DNA of 64,000 nucleotides from Clostridia bacterium (GCA_009929315.1 SAAS01000006.1:62001-126000), one strand, 5' to 3'. Counted from the first letter of the stretch, positions 35,146 through 44,020 are shown. Translations and numbers: made by a program. Notes: a model not told the origin generated them from the sequence alone.

Positions 35146-36357
35146 TCAGCCCTCCTTCTTGCTTTCGGCCATTACTTCCTTGAGGCCGTCGATTCTTGTA
35201 GTAAACTGCGCCTCGGAGAAGCCGCGCGGGTCGGCCTGATCGCCGTCGAATATTGCGTAGGGCTTGCCTGTTTTTTCGGCTGTCCGCTTTGCAATTGTGT
35301 ATTGCATCATGTCCCAGACCTTGCAGCTTCTGTTCATGTGATAGAGCGCGCCGTCACAGCCGCCTTTCTCCATGAGCTCGGCTCTCGCGTCGACGTGGAA
35401 TTCAACGCATCTCGTATTTGCCGTTCCGGCGTAACCTCTTGCCATACCCTCGAGCGTCGGCTCGTCATAGTATACCGCAAAGGCGTCGGGGTAGGTACTC
35501 GCGTTCATGTTTATACCGTTTTTGATGAGCGTTTTTGCCGTGAAGCCCAGGAAGGGCCAAACGGCGATTCCGTCCCACATTACGCGGAACTCCTCTTCGG
35601 TTTTGAAGTTGGTTTTCCCTTCCTCGGTGAGCTTTTTATGCTCCTTGGCGAGAAGCTCGAAAACTTCTTTTGTGTTCTCTTTGCCGCGGGCGCAGACTAT
35701 CATCGCCATGTAGTTGAACATGGTAAAGCCGTTCATCGGCGAGGGTCTTTTCCTAAGATAGCTCATGGCCTCCTGCCAGGCTCTGGAGTTGGCGTTTGAG
35801 ATCTTCATGACCTCCTCAAGCCTGTCATAATCCATTTTCTTGCCGGCGATTTCCTCAAGCTGACCTATGGCATACTCGAGCTGTCCCTTTATGTACTGTA
35901 CTCTCGCTTCGTCGGGCTCGTACTGGTCGCTGAAGGGAATATCAACCATTATCATCGGGATTCCGAGATTTTTGGAGAGATTTTCATACCACTTGATTAC
36001 CTCGTTGCAGATGTTGTTGCAGCAGCAGATAAAGTCCGGCATGGGGATAGTGAGCGACTCGGCAAAACCTTCCTCTGCGTAGCCGAGATTAAGGCGGGCA
36101 TAGGCGCAAAGGTCAACAGAATAGCCCTTGCCCTCGGCGATATCAATGAACTTGGGAGATTCCTTGCGCGCGGCAACGGCACAGCAATGGTTTTCGGGAT
36201 AGACATAGTCAAGGTCGAGCGCCTCGACTATTTCCTGCGGGAAGATGGAGGTCAGCCAACCGATGGGTTTCCCTTCCATTTTCCTTTCAAACGCGTTTTG
36301 GTAGTGCTCCATCTGAAGCATGTTCAGCACTTCCACGGAGGTCTTTTCTTCGTCCAA
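35146..36357 (-). CDS. 2-Hydroxyacyl-CoA dehydratase, first subunit
   Basis: 403 aa from a TTG at 36357 with AGGAG 8 nt upstream; a GTG at 36366 that overlaps the activase stop (GTGA) is the alternative. YPENHCCAVAARK, the triple cysteine of DFICCCNNICNEV, and the C-terminal HMNRSCKVWDMMQY and FDGDQADPR segments are the family signature; the cysteines coordinate [4Fe-4S]. It pairs with the 373-aa subunit and needs one-electron activation by the product of the gene just upstream. Confidence 0.9.
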   Translation of the reverse strand: MDEEKTSVEVLNMLQMEHYQNAFERKMEGKPIGWLTSIFPQEIVEALDLDYVYPENHCCAVAARKESPKFIDIAEGKGYSVDLCAYARLNLGYAEEGFAESLTIPMPDFICCCNNICNEVIKWYENLSKNLGIPMIMVDIPFSDQYEPDEARVQYIKGQLEYAIGQLEEIAGKKMDYDRLEEVMKISNANSRAWQEAMSYLRKRPSPMNGFTMFNYMAMIVCARGKENTKEVFELLAKEHKKLTEEGKTNFKTEEEFRVMWDGIAVWPFLGFTAKTLIKNGINMNASTYPDAFAVYYDEPTLEGMARGYAGTANTRCVEFHVDARAELMEKGGCDGALYHMNRSCKVWDMMQYTIAKRTAEKTGKPYAIFDGDQADPRGFSEAQFTTRIDGLKEVMAESKKEG

Positions 36358-36362
36358 AATTA

Positions 36363-37151
36363 TCACTCCTTTTTTAATTTGATTGTCTCGTCAAAAGCGA
36401 ATATGGCGGCGCCCAAAGCACCCGTAAGCTGGGGCATCGGCGCTGGGATAATGTTCATTTCAAGTATTTCCGACATGGCTCTGATGACTCCCAAATTCTG
36501 CGCGACTCCGCCTGTTAAAACAACGTCCGGCTCGATACCGACACGTCTTGCAAGTCCCGCGACTCGGTTGGCAACCGACGTATGTATGCCAGCCGCTATG
36601 TCCTCCCGCTTTTTCCCCGCGGCAAGCTGTGAGATGACCTCCGATTCCGCAAAAACAGTACAGACATTGCTGATTGATATCCGCTCCGTCGATTTCGCGG
36701 AAAGCTGCGCGAGCTCGGAAACATCAACCTCGAGTATCTTTGCCATAACGTCAAGGAAGCGTCCCGTGCCAGCCGCGCACTTATCATTCATTACAAAACC
36801 GGTAAGCGTTCCGGCGGGACTTAATTTGAGCGCCTTGGCGTCCTGTCCGCCGATATCAATAATCGTGCGGGCATGTGGAAGCAAGAAATGCACCCCCTTG
36901 GCGTGGCAGCTAAGCTCGCTTATCTGGCTGTCCGCCTTGTCGAAGGTCAGACGTCCGTAACCCGTGACGACTATGCGCGAAACGTCTTCGGCGCTCAGGT
37001 TTGCGGCTTTGAAAACATCCGCATAAACTCTGCCCGGGCCGCTTGTGCCCGTGCCGGTCTGTATGACGCTGCTGCCGACAATTTCTTTTCCGTCCCTCAG
37101 CGCAACGGCCTTGCAGGCGGTTGAACCGATGTCAATTCCTATTGTATACAA
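36363..37151 (-). CDS. 2-Hydroxyacyl-CoA dehydratase activase (HgdC/FldI type)
   Basis: 262 aa, TTG start with AAGGAGG 9 nt upstream. ASKHA ATPase fold: GIDIGSTACKAVALRDG phosphate loop 1, IIDIGGQDAKAL phosphate loop 2, VVLTGGVAQN adenosine loop. Two cysteines, in MNDKCAAGTGRF and ISNVCTVFAESEV, bridge a single [4Fe-4S] cluster in the homodimer. It injects one electron into the dehydratase per ATP-driven event, so it needs reduced ferredoxin or flavodoxin. Confidence 0.95.
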   Translation of the reverse strand: MYTIGIDIGSTACKAVALRDGKEIVGSSVIQTGTGTSGPGRVYADVFKAANLSAEDVSRIVVTGYGRLTFDKADSQISELSCHAKGVHFLLPHARTIIDIGGQDAKALKLSPAGTLTGFVMNDKCAAGTGRFLDVMAKILEVDVSELAQLSAKSTERISISNVCTVFAESEVISQLAAGKKREDIAAGIHTSVANRVAGLARRVGIEPDVVLTGGVAQNLGVIRAMSEILEMNIIPAPMPQLTGALGAAIFAFDETIKLKKE

Positions 37152-37165
37152 AAGGGCTTGCCTCC

Positions 37166-38377
37166 TTATGCGTTAAACACTTTTGCTTCTTTCATCCCTG
37201 CGATTGCTTCCTGACTGAAGCCGAGCTCTGTGAGAATCTCCACGGAGTCGCAGCCGACGTCGCCCGGCAGCCTGCCGTAATCGAGAATATCCATGCTGCC
37301 GAAACGGACAGGCGTGGTCGCCAGCGCCCCGTGATTTCCGTTGGAGTAATTGAGATTTTTGAGGAACTCGTTGGCGTAGGCCTGCTCGTCCTTCAGGACA
37401 TCCTGCCAGGTGCAGACGATTTCGCCCGGAATATCGGCCTTATCCAGAATTTCCTTCCACTCAAGCGATGTCTTTTGAATAAACTTAGCGTCAAACATTT
37501 GAACAATCTCTTCGACATTCATGAGCATACCCATGATGGAATTATAGTCTTCGTTGTCGGCAAGCTCATCCAGACCGAGGGCGCGGGCGGCTCTTGCAAA
37601 ATAGGTGACGTAGTCCGGCGTGCCGAAATAGTACCAAACACCGTCGGAGCATTTATAGGTATTGACGAGCGGAGTAAGCGGGTGCGTGCGCGTATAAGGA
37701 TACATTGTGGCGTATTGCTCACCCGTAAGCGGAACCGCAAACGCGAAGATTCCGCAGTGGTAGAGGCTGACGTTTACGTAGTCGCCCTTACCGGTTTTCT
37801 CTCTTTTGTAGAGCGCCGCCGAAATACCGCCTGCAAGGAACATTGCAAGCTGGTTGTCGCCGAAGCCGGGGGCGTTGATTGTCGGTGGTCCCTCGCTGTC
37901 CGCCATTGCGTGCATAAAGCCGCTGCGGGCGAAATAGGTGGTGAAATCAAAGGCGGGGCGCGCCGCGTCCGGTCCCTTTTCACCGAAACCGAGTATATGC
38001 GCGAAAATCAGGCGGGGCTGTTTTTTGCTCAGCGTCTCATAATCGAGCCCCATCGCCACAAGAGCTTCCTTGCGGTAATTGGTTATGAATACGTCTGCCT
38101 CTTTAACCAGCTTGCGCATAATTTCTTTGCCCTCCTCAGTCCTCTGATTGAGGGCGATTATGCGCTTGTTTGAGTTGGTTACGAAGAAGGCGGGGTTTTC
38201 TTCAACGTCGGTTGGTGCGAGCATATTCATGCCCAGCACACGCACAGGGTCGCCGCGGTAGCTTTCAACTTTGATGACGTCCGCGCCCCAGTCGCCCAGC
38301 ACGCGTGAGCACATCGGTCCCGCCACATAGGTGGACATTTCAATAACTTTTACGCCAGACATAATGTTTTCCGACAT
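37166..38377 (-). CDS. CaiB/BaiF family (class III) CoA-transferase
   Basis: 403 aa. The start VKVIEMSTYVAGPMCSRVL, with DWGADVIKVES, is the class III CoA-transferase N-terminus, followed by NSNKRIIALNQRTEEG and the IFAHILGFGEKGPDA segment. It loads a 2-hydroxy acid with CoA from an acyl-CoA donor, the step before the dehydratase. GGAGG lies 7 nt before the ATG. It is the first gene behind the -24/-12 promoter; the order CoA-transferase, activase, two dehydratase subunits equals fldAIBC and hadAIBC. Confidence 0.9.
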   Translation of the reverse strand: MSENIMSGVKVIEMSTYVAGPMCSRVLGDWGADVIKVESYRGDPVRVLGMNMLAPTDVEENPAFFVTNSNKRIIALNQRTEEGKEIMRKLVKEADVFITNYRKEALVAMGLDYETLSKKQPRLIFAHILGFGEKGPDAARPAFDFTTYFARSGFMHAMADSEGPPTINAPGFGDNQLAMFLAGGISAALYKREKTGKGDYVNVSLYHCGIFAFAVPLTGEQYATMYPYTRTHPLTPLVNTYKCSDGVWYYFGTPDYVTYFARAARALGLDELADNEDYNSIMGMLMNVEEIVQMFDAKFIQKTSLEWKEILDKADIPGEIVCTWQDVLKDEQAYANEFLKNLNYSNGNHGALATTPVRFGSMDILDYGRLPGDVGCDSVEILTELGFSQEAIAGMKEAKVFNA

Positions 38378-38436
38378 AGATTAGCCTCCGTGAATTTGTT
38401 TATCTGAATTTGGTGTTTGTCTCCGTTATTATATTT

Positions 38437-38455
38437 AAAGCAAGCACCGAGCCAA
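38437..38455 (-). promoter_or_regulatory. Sigma-54 (-24/-12) promoter of the dehydratase operon
   Basis: On the minus strand TTGGCTCGGTGCTTGCTTT: GG and GC are exactly 10 nt apart, as sigma-54 requires, with TTGC at -12. It lies about 60 nt upstream of the CoA-transferase start. The next gene upstream is a sigma-54 activator, which supports the reading. Confidence 0.8.
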
Positions 38456-38560
38456 AATGAAGGTTTTATCTTAAATGGCAAATATTTATGCAATTGTGCC
38501 GATATTATGGGACTGTATTGTGAAATGTCGCTATTTTTTGCTTTGCAATAAAATAAAATA

Positions 38561-38597
38561 ATTCGCACATTGCGAACGATTTTTGCAATGTGCGAAT
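38561..38597 (-). terminator. 13-bp inverted repeat: activator-gene terminator, possibly also enhancer site
   Basis: ATTCGCACATTGC and GCAATGTGCGAAT are perfect complements with an 11-nt loop. On the minus strand a TTATTTTATTTTATT tract follows, so it can terminate the regulator transcript. It also lies 106-160 bp upstream of the -24/-12 promoter, the usual enhancer distance, and its symmetry suits a Fis-type HTH dimer. Either or both roles are possible. Confidence 0.65.
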
Positions 38598-38612
38598 CTA
38601 TGTTCTTATTTT

Positions 38613-40046
38613 CTATTTTTTCAGCTTCCTGTATATTGTGGATGGCGGAACTCCGAGCGCGCTTGCAGCCTTAGGAACCGACTTATATTTTTCAAGCGCC
38701 ATGTCGATGAGCTGCTTTTCCATTTCCTCCTGCGCATTTGAAAGGGTCGTGATTTCGCTTACCTTTACGGCTTGCTCAAGCGTTTCTCTTCCCGCGCTTT
38801 CAATATCAAGACCCATTATCGGCAGCAAATCCTCCTTGAGTAGGGGTCCGTCTTCGGAGAGGATAACAATGCGCTCCACCACGTTTTTAATCTGGCGGAC
38901 ATTGCCGCGCCATGGCAGACAGCACAGGTAGCTGTATGCCGCGGCGGACAGCTGGACGGCTCTGCTATACTTCTTGTTATAGAACGACACAAAATATTCG
39001 ACCAGCGGGATAATATCCTCCCGCCTTTCCCTGACGGGAGATACGTGGATGGGAATGACGCTCAACCTGTAAAGTAAATCCTGTCGGAATATTGAGCCGT
39101 CGAGAAGTCTTGAGGTGCTCAGGTTCGTCGCGCTTATGTATCTTACGTCGATAACCGACTCTCTTGTCGAGCCGATTCGGCGAAGTAAGCCGTCCTGCTG
39201 AACGCGCAGGAGCTTGCCCTGGGTTTCAAACGGCAGGTCGCCGATTTCATCAAGAAAGAAGGTTCCGCCGTCGGCTTCCTCCAGAAGCCCCTTCTTGCCG
39301 CCTCGCCGGCTTCCCGTGAAGGCTCCTTCAACAAAGCCGAAAAGCTCGCTTTCTATAAGCTCCTTGGGAATTGCGGCGCAGTTTACGGCAATAAACGGTT
39401 TGTCCTTTCTTGCGCTGTTAAGGTGGATGAATTTTGCGATTTCCTCCTTGCCGACGCCCGATTCGCCCGTAATAAACACCGAAGCGTCGGATTGGGCTGC
39501 GCGCATGGCAAGCTTGAGCGTATCCTCCATTTTTTTGCTTGAGGATATAATCGAGTCCGTTTTCTCAAATTCCGCAAGTTTTTGCACCATTACGGAATAA
39601 TATCTGTTCAGCTTCTCCGCCGCCGCGAGCTGCTCCTCCATCTGGATGAGATTTGTCATGTCGCGCCCCGTGGCAATAATAAACTGGAGCTGACCGTTTT
39701 CCATAATCGGAATCGCCGTATACAGAATTGTTTTGTCGAGCCCCTTGCTCTCCATTTTATATCGGATATTCCTGCGGATTGGAATTTTCTGTTTGGCACA
39801 GAGCCCGACCACGGAGGTGCCGTCATAAATGAGCGGCTCCAGAACTTCATCTATGTGGTGTCCCAGCAAGTCCTCGGGCTTCATTTCGGCCATTTCCCAA
39901 AGCTGCGCGCAGCCCGCTTTGTTAATCATCATAACCGTTTTGTCCGCGTCGCAGATAGCTATAACGGCGTCAATGCCGTCAATAACAGTCTGAAGAATGT
40001 TCTTCTCAAAGGCATTTATGCTCCCGCTGTCAGTCTCCACGCTCAT
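38613..40046 (-). CDS. Sigma-54-dependent transcriptional activator with PAS sensor domain
   Basis: 477 aa. N-terminal PAS domain (~15-130), AAA+ central domain with Walker A ITGESGVGKEEIAKF, sigma-54 loop GAFTGS (the usual last Ala is Ser), Walker B GGTFFLDEIGDLP, and C-terminal Fis-type HTH ALEKYKSVPKAASALGVPPS. The PAS start is typical for small-molecule or redox sensing. It should activate the downstream -24/-12 promoter. The Ser for Ala in the contact loop may alter sigma-54 engagement; such variants occur. Confidence 0.93.
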   Translation of the reverse strand: MSVETDSGSINAFEKNILQTVIDGIDAVIAICDADKTVMMINKAGCAQLWEMAEMKPEDLLGHHIDEVLEPLIYDGTSVVGLCAKQKIPIRRNIRYKMESKGLDKTILYTAIPIMENGQLQFIIATGRDMTNLIQMEEQLAAAEKLNRYYSVMVQKLAEFEKTDSIISSSKKMEDTLKLAMRAAQSDASVFITGESGVGKEEIAKFIHLNSARKDKPFIAVNCAAIPKELIESELFGFVEGAFTGSRRGGKKGLLEEADGGTFFLDEIGDLPFETQGKLLRVQQDGLLRRIGSTRESVIDVRYISATNLSTSRLLDGSIFRQDLLYRLSVIPIHVSPVRERREDIIPLVEYFVSFYNKKYSRAVQLSAAAYSYLCCLPWRGNVRQIKNVVERIVILSEDGPLLKEDLLPIMGLDIESAGRETLEQAVKVSEITTLSNAQEEMEKQLIDMALEKYKSVPKAASALGVPPSTIYRKLKK

Positions 40047-40193
40047 AGCTGCGCCCCCCGCCTTATTATGAACTTATAATCCGTTAGCATTATATCATTT
40101 GGCACAAGTTTTCTCAATACCAAGTCATTGGGTCGCGGAACACTTTGGCTTTCGGCATATTGATTTTTATCACATCAAAAAAACTTCAGGCAC

Positions 40194-40222
40194 TTGATGT
40201 ATCGGTTTAATTGAACTATACT
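40194..40222 (+). promoter_or_regulatory. Sigma-A-type promoter for moeA
   Basis: TTGATG, 17 nt, TATACT (40217-40222); transcript would start near 40229, 42 nt before the ATG. Confidence 0.55.
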
Positions 40223-40270
40223 TGTTTTGTTGGGAAAAGTTTGGTTTTGTTGTGTTTATATGAGGTCATT

Positions 40271-41485
40271 ATGTTTAGTGTGAAAACGGTCTTTGAGGCG
40301 GAGGTTTTGCTAAAGGAGCGCTTCGCCAAAAAATCGAAATGTGAAACGGTTTCGCTTGCCGACGCCGCGGGCCGTACTCTTTTTGAAGACCTGGCGAGCC
40401 GCGAAGATGTGCCCGCTTTTCGCCGCTCGACGGTGGACGGTTACGCCCTGCGCGCGGAAGATACCTTCGGCTGCTCCGAAGCTATTCCCGCCGTGCTTCG
40501 CCTTGCCGGAGAGGTGAAGATGGGGCAGGGCGCAAAAGTGAGCGTCAGCCGCGGCTTCTGCGTCTATGTGCCCACGGGAGGGCAGCTTCCCGAGGGAGCA
40601 GACTCAATGGTAATGCTTGAATTTGCGGAGGATTTTAAGGACGGCACCATCGCCGTCAGTAAGCCCGCCGCACCCGGAAACCACATTGTTTTTCGCGGGG
40701 ATGAAGTCGCAAAAGGAGATATAATTTTCCGCCGCGGTCACCGCGTTGTTCCGAAGGACATAGGTTCTTTAGCCGCAATGGGTTTTGCCTGTCTGTCAGT
40801 TTTCAGCCGACCGCGCGTTGCAATTATATCGACAGGCGACGAGCTTGTTCCGGCCGAAACTGAAACCTTGAGCGTGGGACAGATTCGCGACGTTAACGGG
40901 CCTCTTCTTTCGGCGGCGGTTGCCGCTTCGGGCGGCGAAACAATCCGTCTCGGCATAATTGCCGATGATGAAGCTCTTTTAAAAAGCGCCGTTTCGGATG
41001 CTGTCGCGGCTTCCGATATCGTCCTTATTTCCGGCGGAAGCTCTGTCGGAATCAAGGACCTGACTCAAAAGCTTTTATCGGAGCAGGGCGAGCTTTTATT
41101 TCACGGATTGGCTCTGAAGCCCGGCAAGCCGACTCTTGCAGCTGATCTTCGCGGCAAGCCGGTTTTCGGTCTTCTCGGACATCCCCTTGCAGCCTATTTT
41201 ATTTACTGGCTTTTCGTAAGACCCCTTATTTATAGAATGATGGACAGCGAGCCTCGATTCAGGACGGTTTCGGCAAAGTGCGCCGTGAATATTCCATCAA
41301 ATCACGGGCGCGAGGAATGTGTGCCTGTCAGGCTGGAGGGAGAAAAAGCGGTTCCCCTAATAGGCAAGTCCGGTCTTATTACCACGCTTGCGGGAGCGGA
41401 CGGCTATCTCCGAATACCTCGGGACACCGAAGGTGTAAAGCAGGGGGAGCCTGTTTCGGTGTTTTTATTTTCGGAGGAAGTATGA
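40271..41485 (+). CDS. moeA: Molybdopterin molybdotransferase MoeA
   Basis: 404 aa from the ATG at 40271 (GAGGT 6 nt upstream). It inserts molybdate into adenylylated molybdopterin to form the molybdenum cofactor. VPAFRRSTVDGYALRAED is the signature of the family, ISTGDELVPAE opens the MoaB-like catalytic domain, and SGGSSVGIKDLTQ and LALKPGKPTLAA carry its conserved loops. A beta-barrel C-terminus is present. It overlaps the next gene by 4 nt. Confidence 0.95.
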   Translation: MFSVKTVFEAEVLLKERFAKKSKCETVSLADAAGRTLFEDLASREDVPAFRRSTVDGYALRAEDTFGCSEAIPAVLRLAGEVKMGQGAKVSVSRGFCVYVPTGGQLPEGADSMVMLEFAEDFKDGTIAVSKPAAPGNHIVFRGDEVAKGDIIFRRGHRVVPKDIGSLAAMGFACLSVFSRPRVAIISTGDELVPAETETLSVGQIRDVNGPLLSAAVAASGGETIRLGIIADDEALLKSAVSDAVAASDIVLISGGSSVGIKDLTQKLLSEQGELLFHGLALKPGKPTLAADLRGKPVFGLLGHPLAAYFIYWLFVRPLIYRMMDSEPRFRTVSAKCAVNIPSNHGREECVPVRLEGEKAVPLIGKSGLITTLAGADGYLRIPRDTEGVKQGEPVSVFLFSEEV

Positions 41486-43380
41486 AATACGAATACTTAA
41501 CGAATGTGCCTCTTGAAAAGGCAAAAGCGGACTACCTCGCCTTTTTGCGGGAAGCAGGAATGCAGGGCAAGGAAGAAACCGTCCCCGTATCGGAAGCTCT
41601 CGGACGGATTACGTCCCGTGCCGTTTACGCTAAACTCTGCGCGCCGCATTACAACGCCGCAGCTATGGACGGAATCGCTCTTTTAGCCTCCAAAACCTTC
41701 GGAGCCTCGGAAACCACGCCCATATCCCTCACGGAAAAGGATTTTGTCCGCGTAGACACGGGCGACCCGCTCCCCGAGGGCTGCGATGCCGTTATTATGA
41801 TTGAGGATGTGGTGGAGAACGGAAGCGGCATTATGCTATACTGCGCCGCCGTTCCCTGGCAGTATATCCGCCAAATCGGGGAGGATATCTGCGCGGGAGA
41901 TATGCTTCTGCCTTCCTATACCTCAATAAGTCCCTCCGCCATGGGAGCAATGCTGGCGGGTGGCATACTGGAAGTATCCGTTATGGCGATGCCGATTATA
42001 GGCATTCTCCCTACGGGCGACGAGATCGTTTCGCCGTCTTTAAATCCTCGTCCCGGAGAAGTAATGGAGTTCAATTCAACTATTTTCAGCGGCATGCTGA
42101 CGCAGTGGGGGGCGCAGCCAAGGGTATATCCCATAATCAAGGATGACCCCTGTGCGCTTCGTCAAGCTATTGAAAAAGCGGTAAACGAATGTGACGGACT
42201 GCTCATCGGAGCAGGAACCAGCGCCGGACGCGACGACTATACTTCGCTGATAATCAAGGAACTGGGTGAGGTTTTGTATCATGGTCTTGCCATAAAGCCG
42301 GGAAAGCCGGCCGTTCTCGCCCGTGTGGGTACAAAGCCCGTTTTGGGCGTACCCGGCTATCCCGTATCGGGAATAATCGTGTTGGAGGAGATATTTAAGC
42401 CCATAGTATTCGAGCTTTTAAAAAAACCAGCCGACGAAGCTCTCATTGTTCCCGCGAAGCTGAGCAAGAGGGTTAATTCTTCTCTTAAGTACAGGGAGTT
42501 TTTGCGCGTAAAGTTAAGCGGCAGCCCTCAGAGCCTGACAGCCGTGCCTTTAAACAGCGGGGCAGGCGTGGTGACAAGCTTTGTCAAGGCGGACGCAATT
42601 TTGGACATTCCGCAGAACACGGAAGGGCATGAGGCGGGAGAAAACATAAATGTGCGGCTTCTGCGCCCCTTATCACAAATTCAAAACACTCTGACAATCG
42701 TCGGAAGCCATGACCCGCTCCTTGATGAAGCCGCCGATATCCTCCGAAGAGAGGACCCGAGGCTATATGTTTCCTCCTCACACGTCGGAAGCATGGGAGG
42801 GTTATTTGCAGTTAAGCGCTCCGAGGCTGTGCTTGCGGGAATCCATTTGCTCGATTCGAGCACGGGTGTTTATAACAGAAGCTATGTAAACAAATACTTC
42901 TCTGACGGTGAAGCGGTTCTGCTTCGCTGTGTCGGTCGTGTCCAGGGTCTAATAACGGCACGGGGAAATCCGCTGAATGTAAAGGATTTCAGCGACATTT
43001 CCCGCCTCAGATATGTCAATCGACAGGGCGGCTCGGGCACCCGTATTCTCTGCGACCATCTGATAAAAGAAAATTGCCTTGAGACTTCTCTCATCAACGG
43101 TTATACGCGCGAAGAATACACGCATACCGCCGTTGCCGCCCAGATTGCGGCAGGCACGGCTGACGCGGGTCTCGGCATATACTCCGCCGCCAAGCTCTAC
43201 GGGCTTGATTTCATTCCGATTTGCACGGAGGAATATGATTTGCTGCTCCGAACGGAGAGCCTTGAAGCGCCATTGGTAAAACGCTTTCTGGAGGTTCTCG
43301 CCGGGGAAGAGTTCAGGGCTAGGCTTCTCTCCATGGGCGGCTACACTCTTGACAGTCCGGGAAGTGTAATCGAGCTTTGA
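41482..43380 (+). CDS. MoeA fused to a periplasmic-binding-protein-like (LysR/ModE substrate) domain
   Basis: 632 aa from the ATG at 41482 (ATGA overlap with moeA). Residues 1-410 form a second MoeA: NAAAMDGIALLAS, PTGDEIVSPSLNPRPGEV, IGAGTSAGRDDYTS. The last ~220 residues are a PBP-like fold (LTIVGSHDPLLDEAADILR...VNRQGGSGTRILCDHLIKE...YTHTAVAAQIAAGTADAGLGI), as in ModE/LysR-type binding modules. Such fusions are known in Clostridia, thought to sense molybdate or tungstate or pterin. Two MoeA in tandem may split Mo and W insertion. Confidence 0.88.
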   Translation: MKYEYLTNVPLEKAKADYLAFLREAGMQGKEETVPVSEALGRITSRAVYAKLCAPHYNAAAMDGIALLASKTFGASETTPISLTEKDFVRVDTGDPLPEGCDAVIMIEDVVENGSGIMLYCAAVPWQYIRQIGEDICAGDMLLPSYTSISPSAMGAMLAGGILEVSVMAMPIIGILPTGDEIVSPSLNPRPGEVMEFNSTIFSGMLTQWGAQPRVYPIIKDDPCALRQAIEKAVNECDGLLIGAGTSAGRDDYTSLIIKELGEVLYHGLAIKPGKPAVLARVGTKPVLGVPGYPVSGIIVLEEIFKPIVFELLKKPADEALIVPAKLSKRVNSSLKYREFLRVKLSGSPQSLTAVPLNSGAGVVTSFVKADAILDIPQNTEGHEAGENINVRLLRPLSQIQNTLTIVGSHDPLLDEAADILRREDPRLYVSSSHVGSMGGLFAVKRSEAVLAGIHLLDSSTGVYNRSYVNKYFSDGEAVLLRCVGRVQGLITARGNPLNVKDFSDISRLRYVNRQGGSGTRILCDHLIKENCLETSLINGYTREEYTHTAVAAQIAAGTADAGLGIYSAAKLYGLDFIPICTEEYDLLLRTESLEAPLVKRFLEVLAGEEFRARLLSMGGYTLDSPGSVIEL

Positions 43381-43410
43381 AGATTTTTACCGCACTTTAA
43401 ATAAATTTTC

Positions 43411-43439
43411 TTGCACCATGACTTTTTCTGTTTTATTCT
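43411..43439 (+). promoter_or_regulatory. Sigma-A-type promoter for the HTH-TOBE gene
   Basis: TTGCAC, 17 nt, TATTCT (43434-43439), giving an own promoter besides read-through from moeA-PBP. Confidence 0.5.
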
Positions 43440-43483
43440 ACTGATACAGTGCTCATAGAAACCGTTTAGCGAAGGGAGAAAAT

Positions 43484-44008
43484 ATGCAGGAAGAAATTTT
43501 GTACACTCCGGAGGAGCTCGCAAACAAACTGAAGCTATCGCGATACACGGTCTACGAGATGATTAAGCACGGCGACATCGGCGCCCATCACATAGGACGC
43601 AGTATAAGAATCTCGCAAAGCCAGCTTGAGCTTTACCTTATGAGCACAAAGCAAGCCGAAAACCTCTATGAGGCCGAAATAGTAACCGAGGGCGAGGATA
43701 AGTTTGCTCAGGTCGGAAATGTCAAGATTTCCGTTTCCACAGAGCTTGAGGGCCGTGTCAGGCTCATGATAAGACCCGAAGATGTTATTTTAAGCATGGG
43801 GACCTTTGTAAGCAGCGCGCGAAATATGCTCAGGGGTGTTGTAACTGACATCGCCGTCGATAACCGCAGGGCAAAGGTTTTTTTGGATGTGGGGATTTCG
43901 TTGTGCGCGCTTATTACCAAACGCTCGCTCGATGAAATGGATATAAAAAAAGGCGACACGCTTTTCGCGGTCTTTAAGACAATGGCGGTGCTTGTTAAGA
44001 AACAGTAA
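43484..44008 (+). CDS. HTH (excisionase-type) regulator with TOBE/Mop molybdate-binding domain
   Basis: 174 aa. Residues 1-50 are an excisionase-like winged helix (LYTPEELANKLKLSRYTVYE, then HHIGRSIRIS). The rest is a TOBE/Mop-like module (RNMLRGVVTDIAVDNRRAKV...LCALITKRSLDEMDIKKGD), the type that binds molybdate or tungstate in ModE and ModC. It is thus a probable oxyanion-responsive DNA-binding protein controlling the mod or moe genes next to it. GAAGGGAG precedes the ATG. A candidate operator lies before modA. Confidence 0.8.
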   Translation: MQEEILYTPEELANKLKLSRYTVYEMIKHGDIGAHHIGRSIRISQSQLELYLMSTKQAENLYEAEIVTEGEDKFAQVGNVKISVSTELEGRVRLMIRPEDVILSMGTFVSSARNMLRGVVTDIAVDNRRAKVFLDVGISLCALITKRSLDEMDIKKGDTLFAVFKTMAVLVKKQ

Positions 44009-44020
44009 TCTATATAGCGA

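Noticed and set aside
36358..36366. GTG start of the first dehydratase subunit at 36366
   Set aside because: Its RBS would be displaced, while the TTG at 36357 has AGGAG at ideal distance; still possible as a coupled start.
41278..41481. Upstream extension of the moeA-PBP gene
   Set aside because: Lies inside the conserved 3' part of moeA; ATGA overlap at 41482 gives the normal MoeA start.
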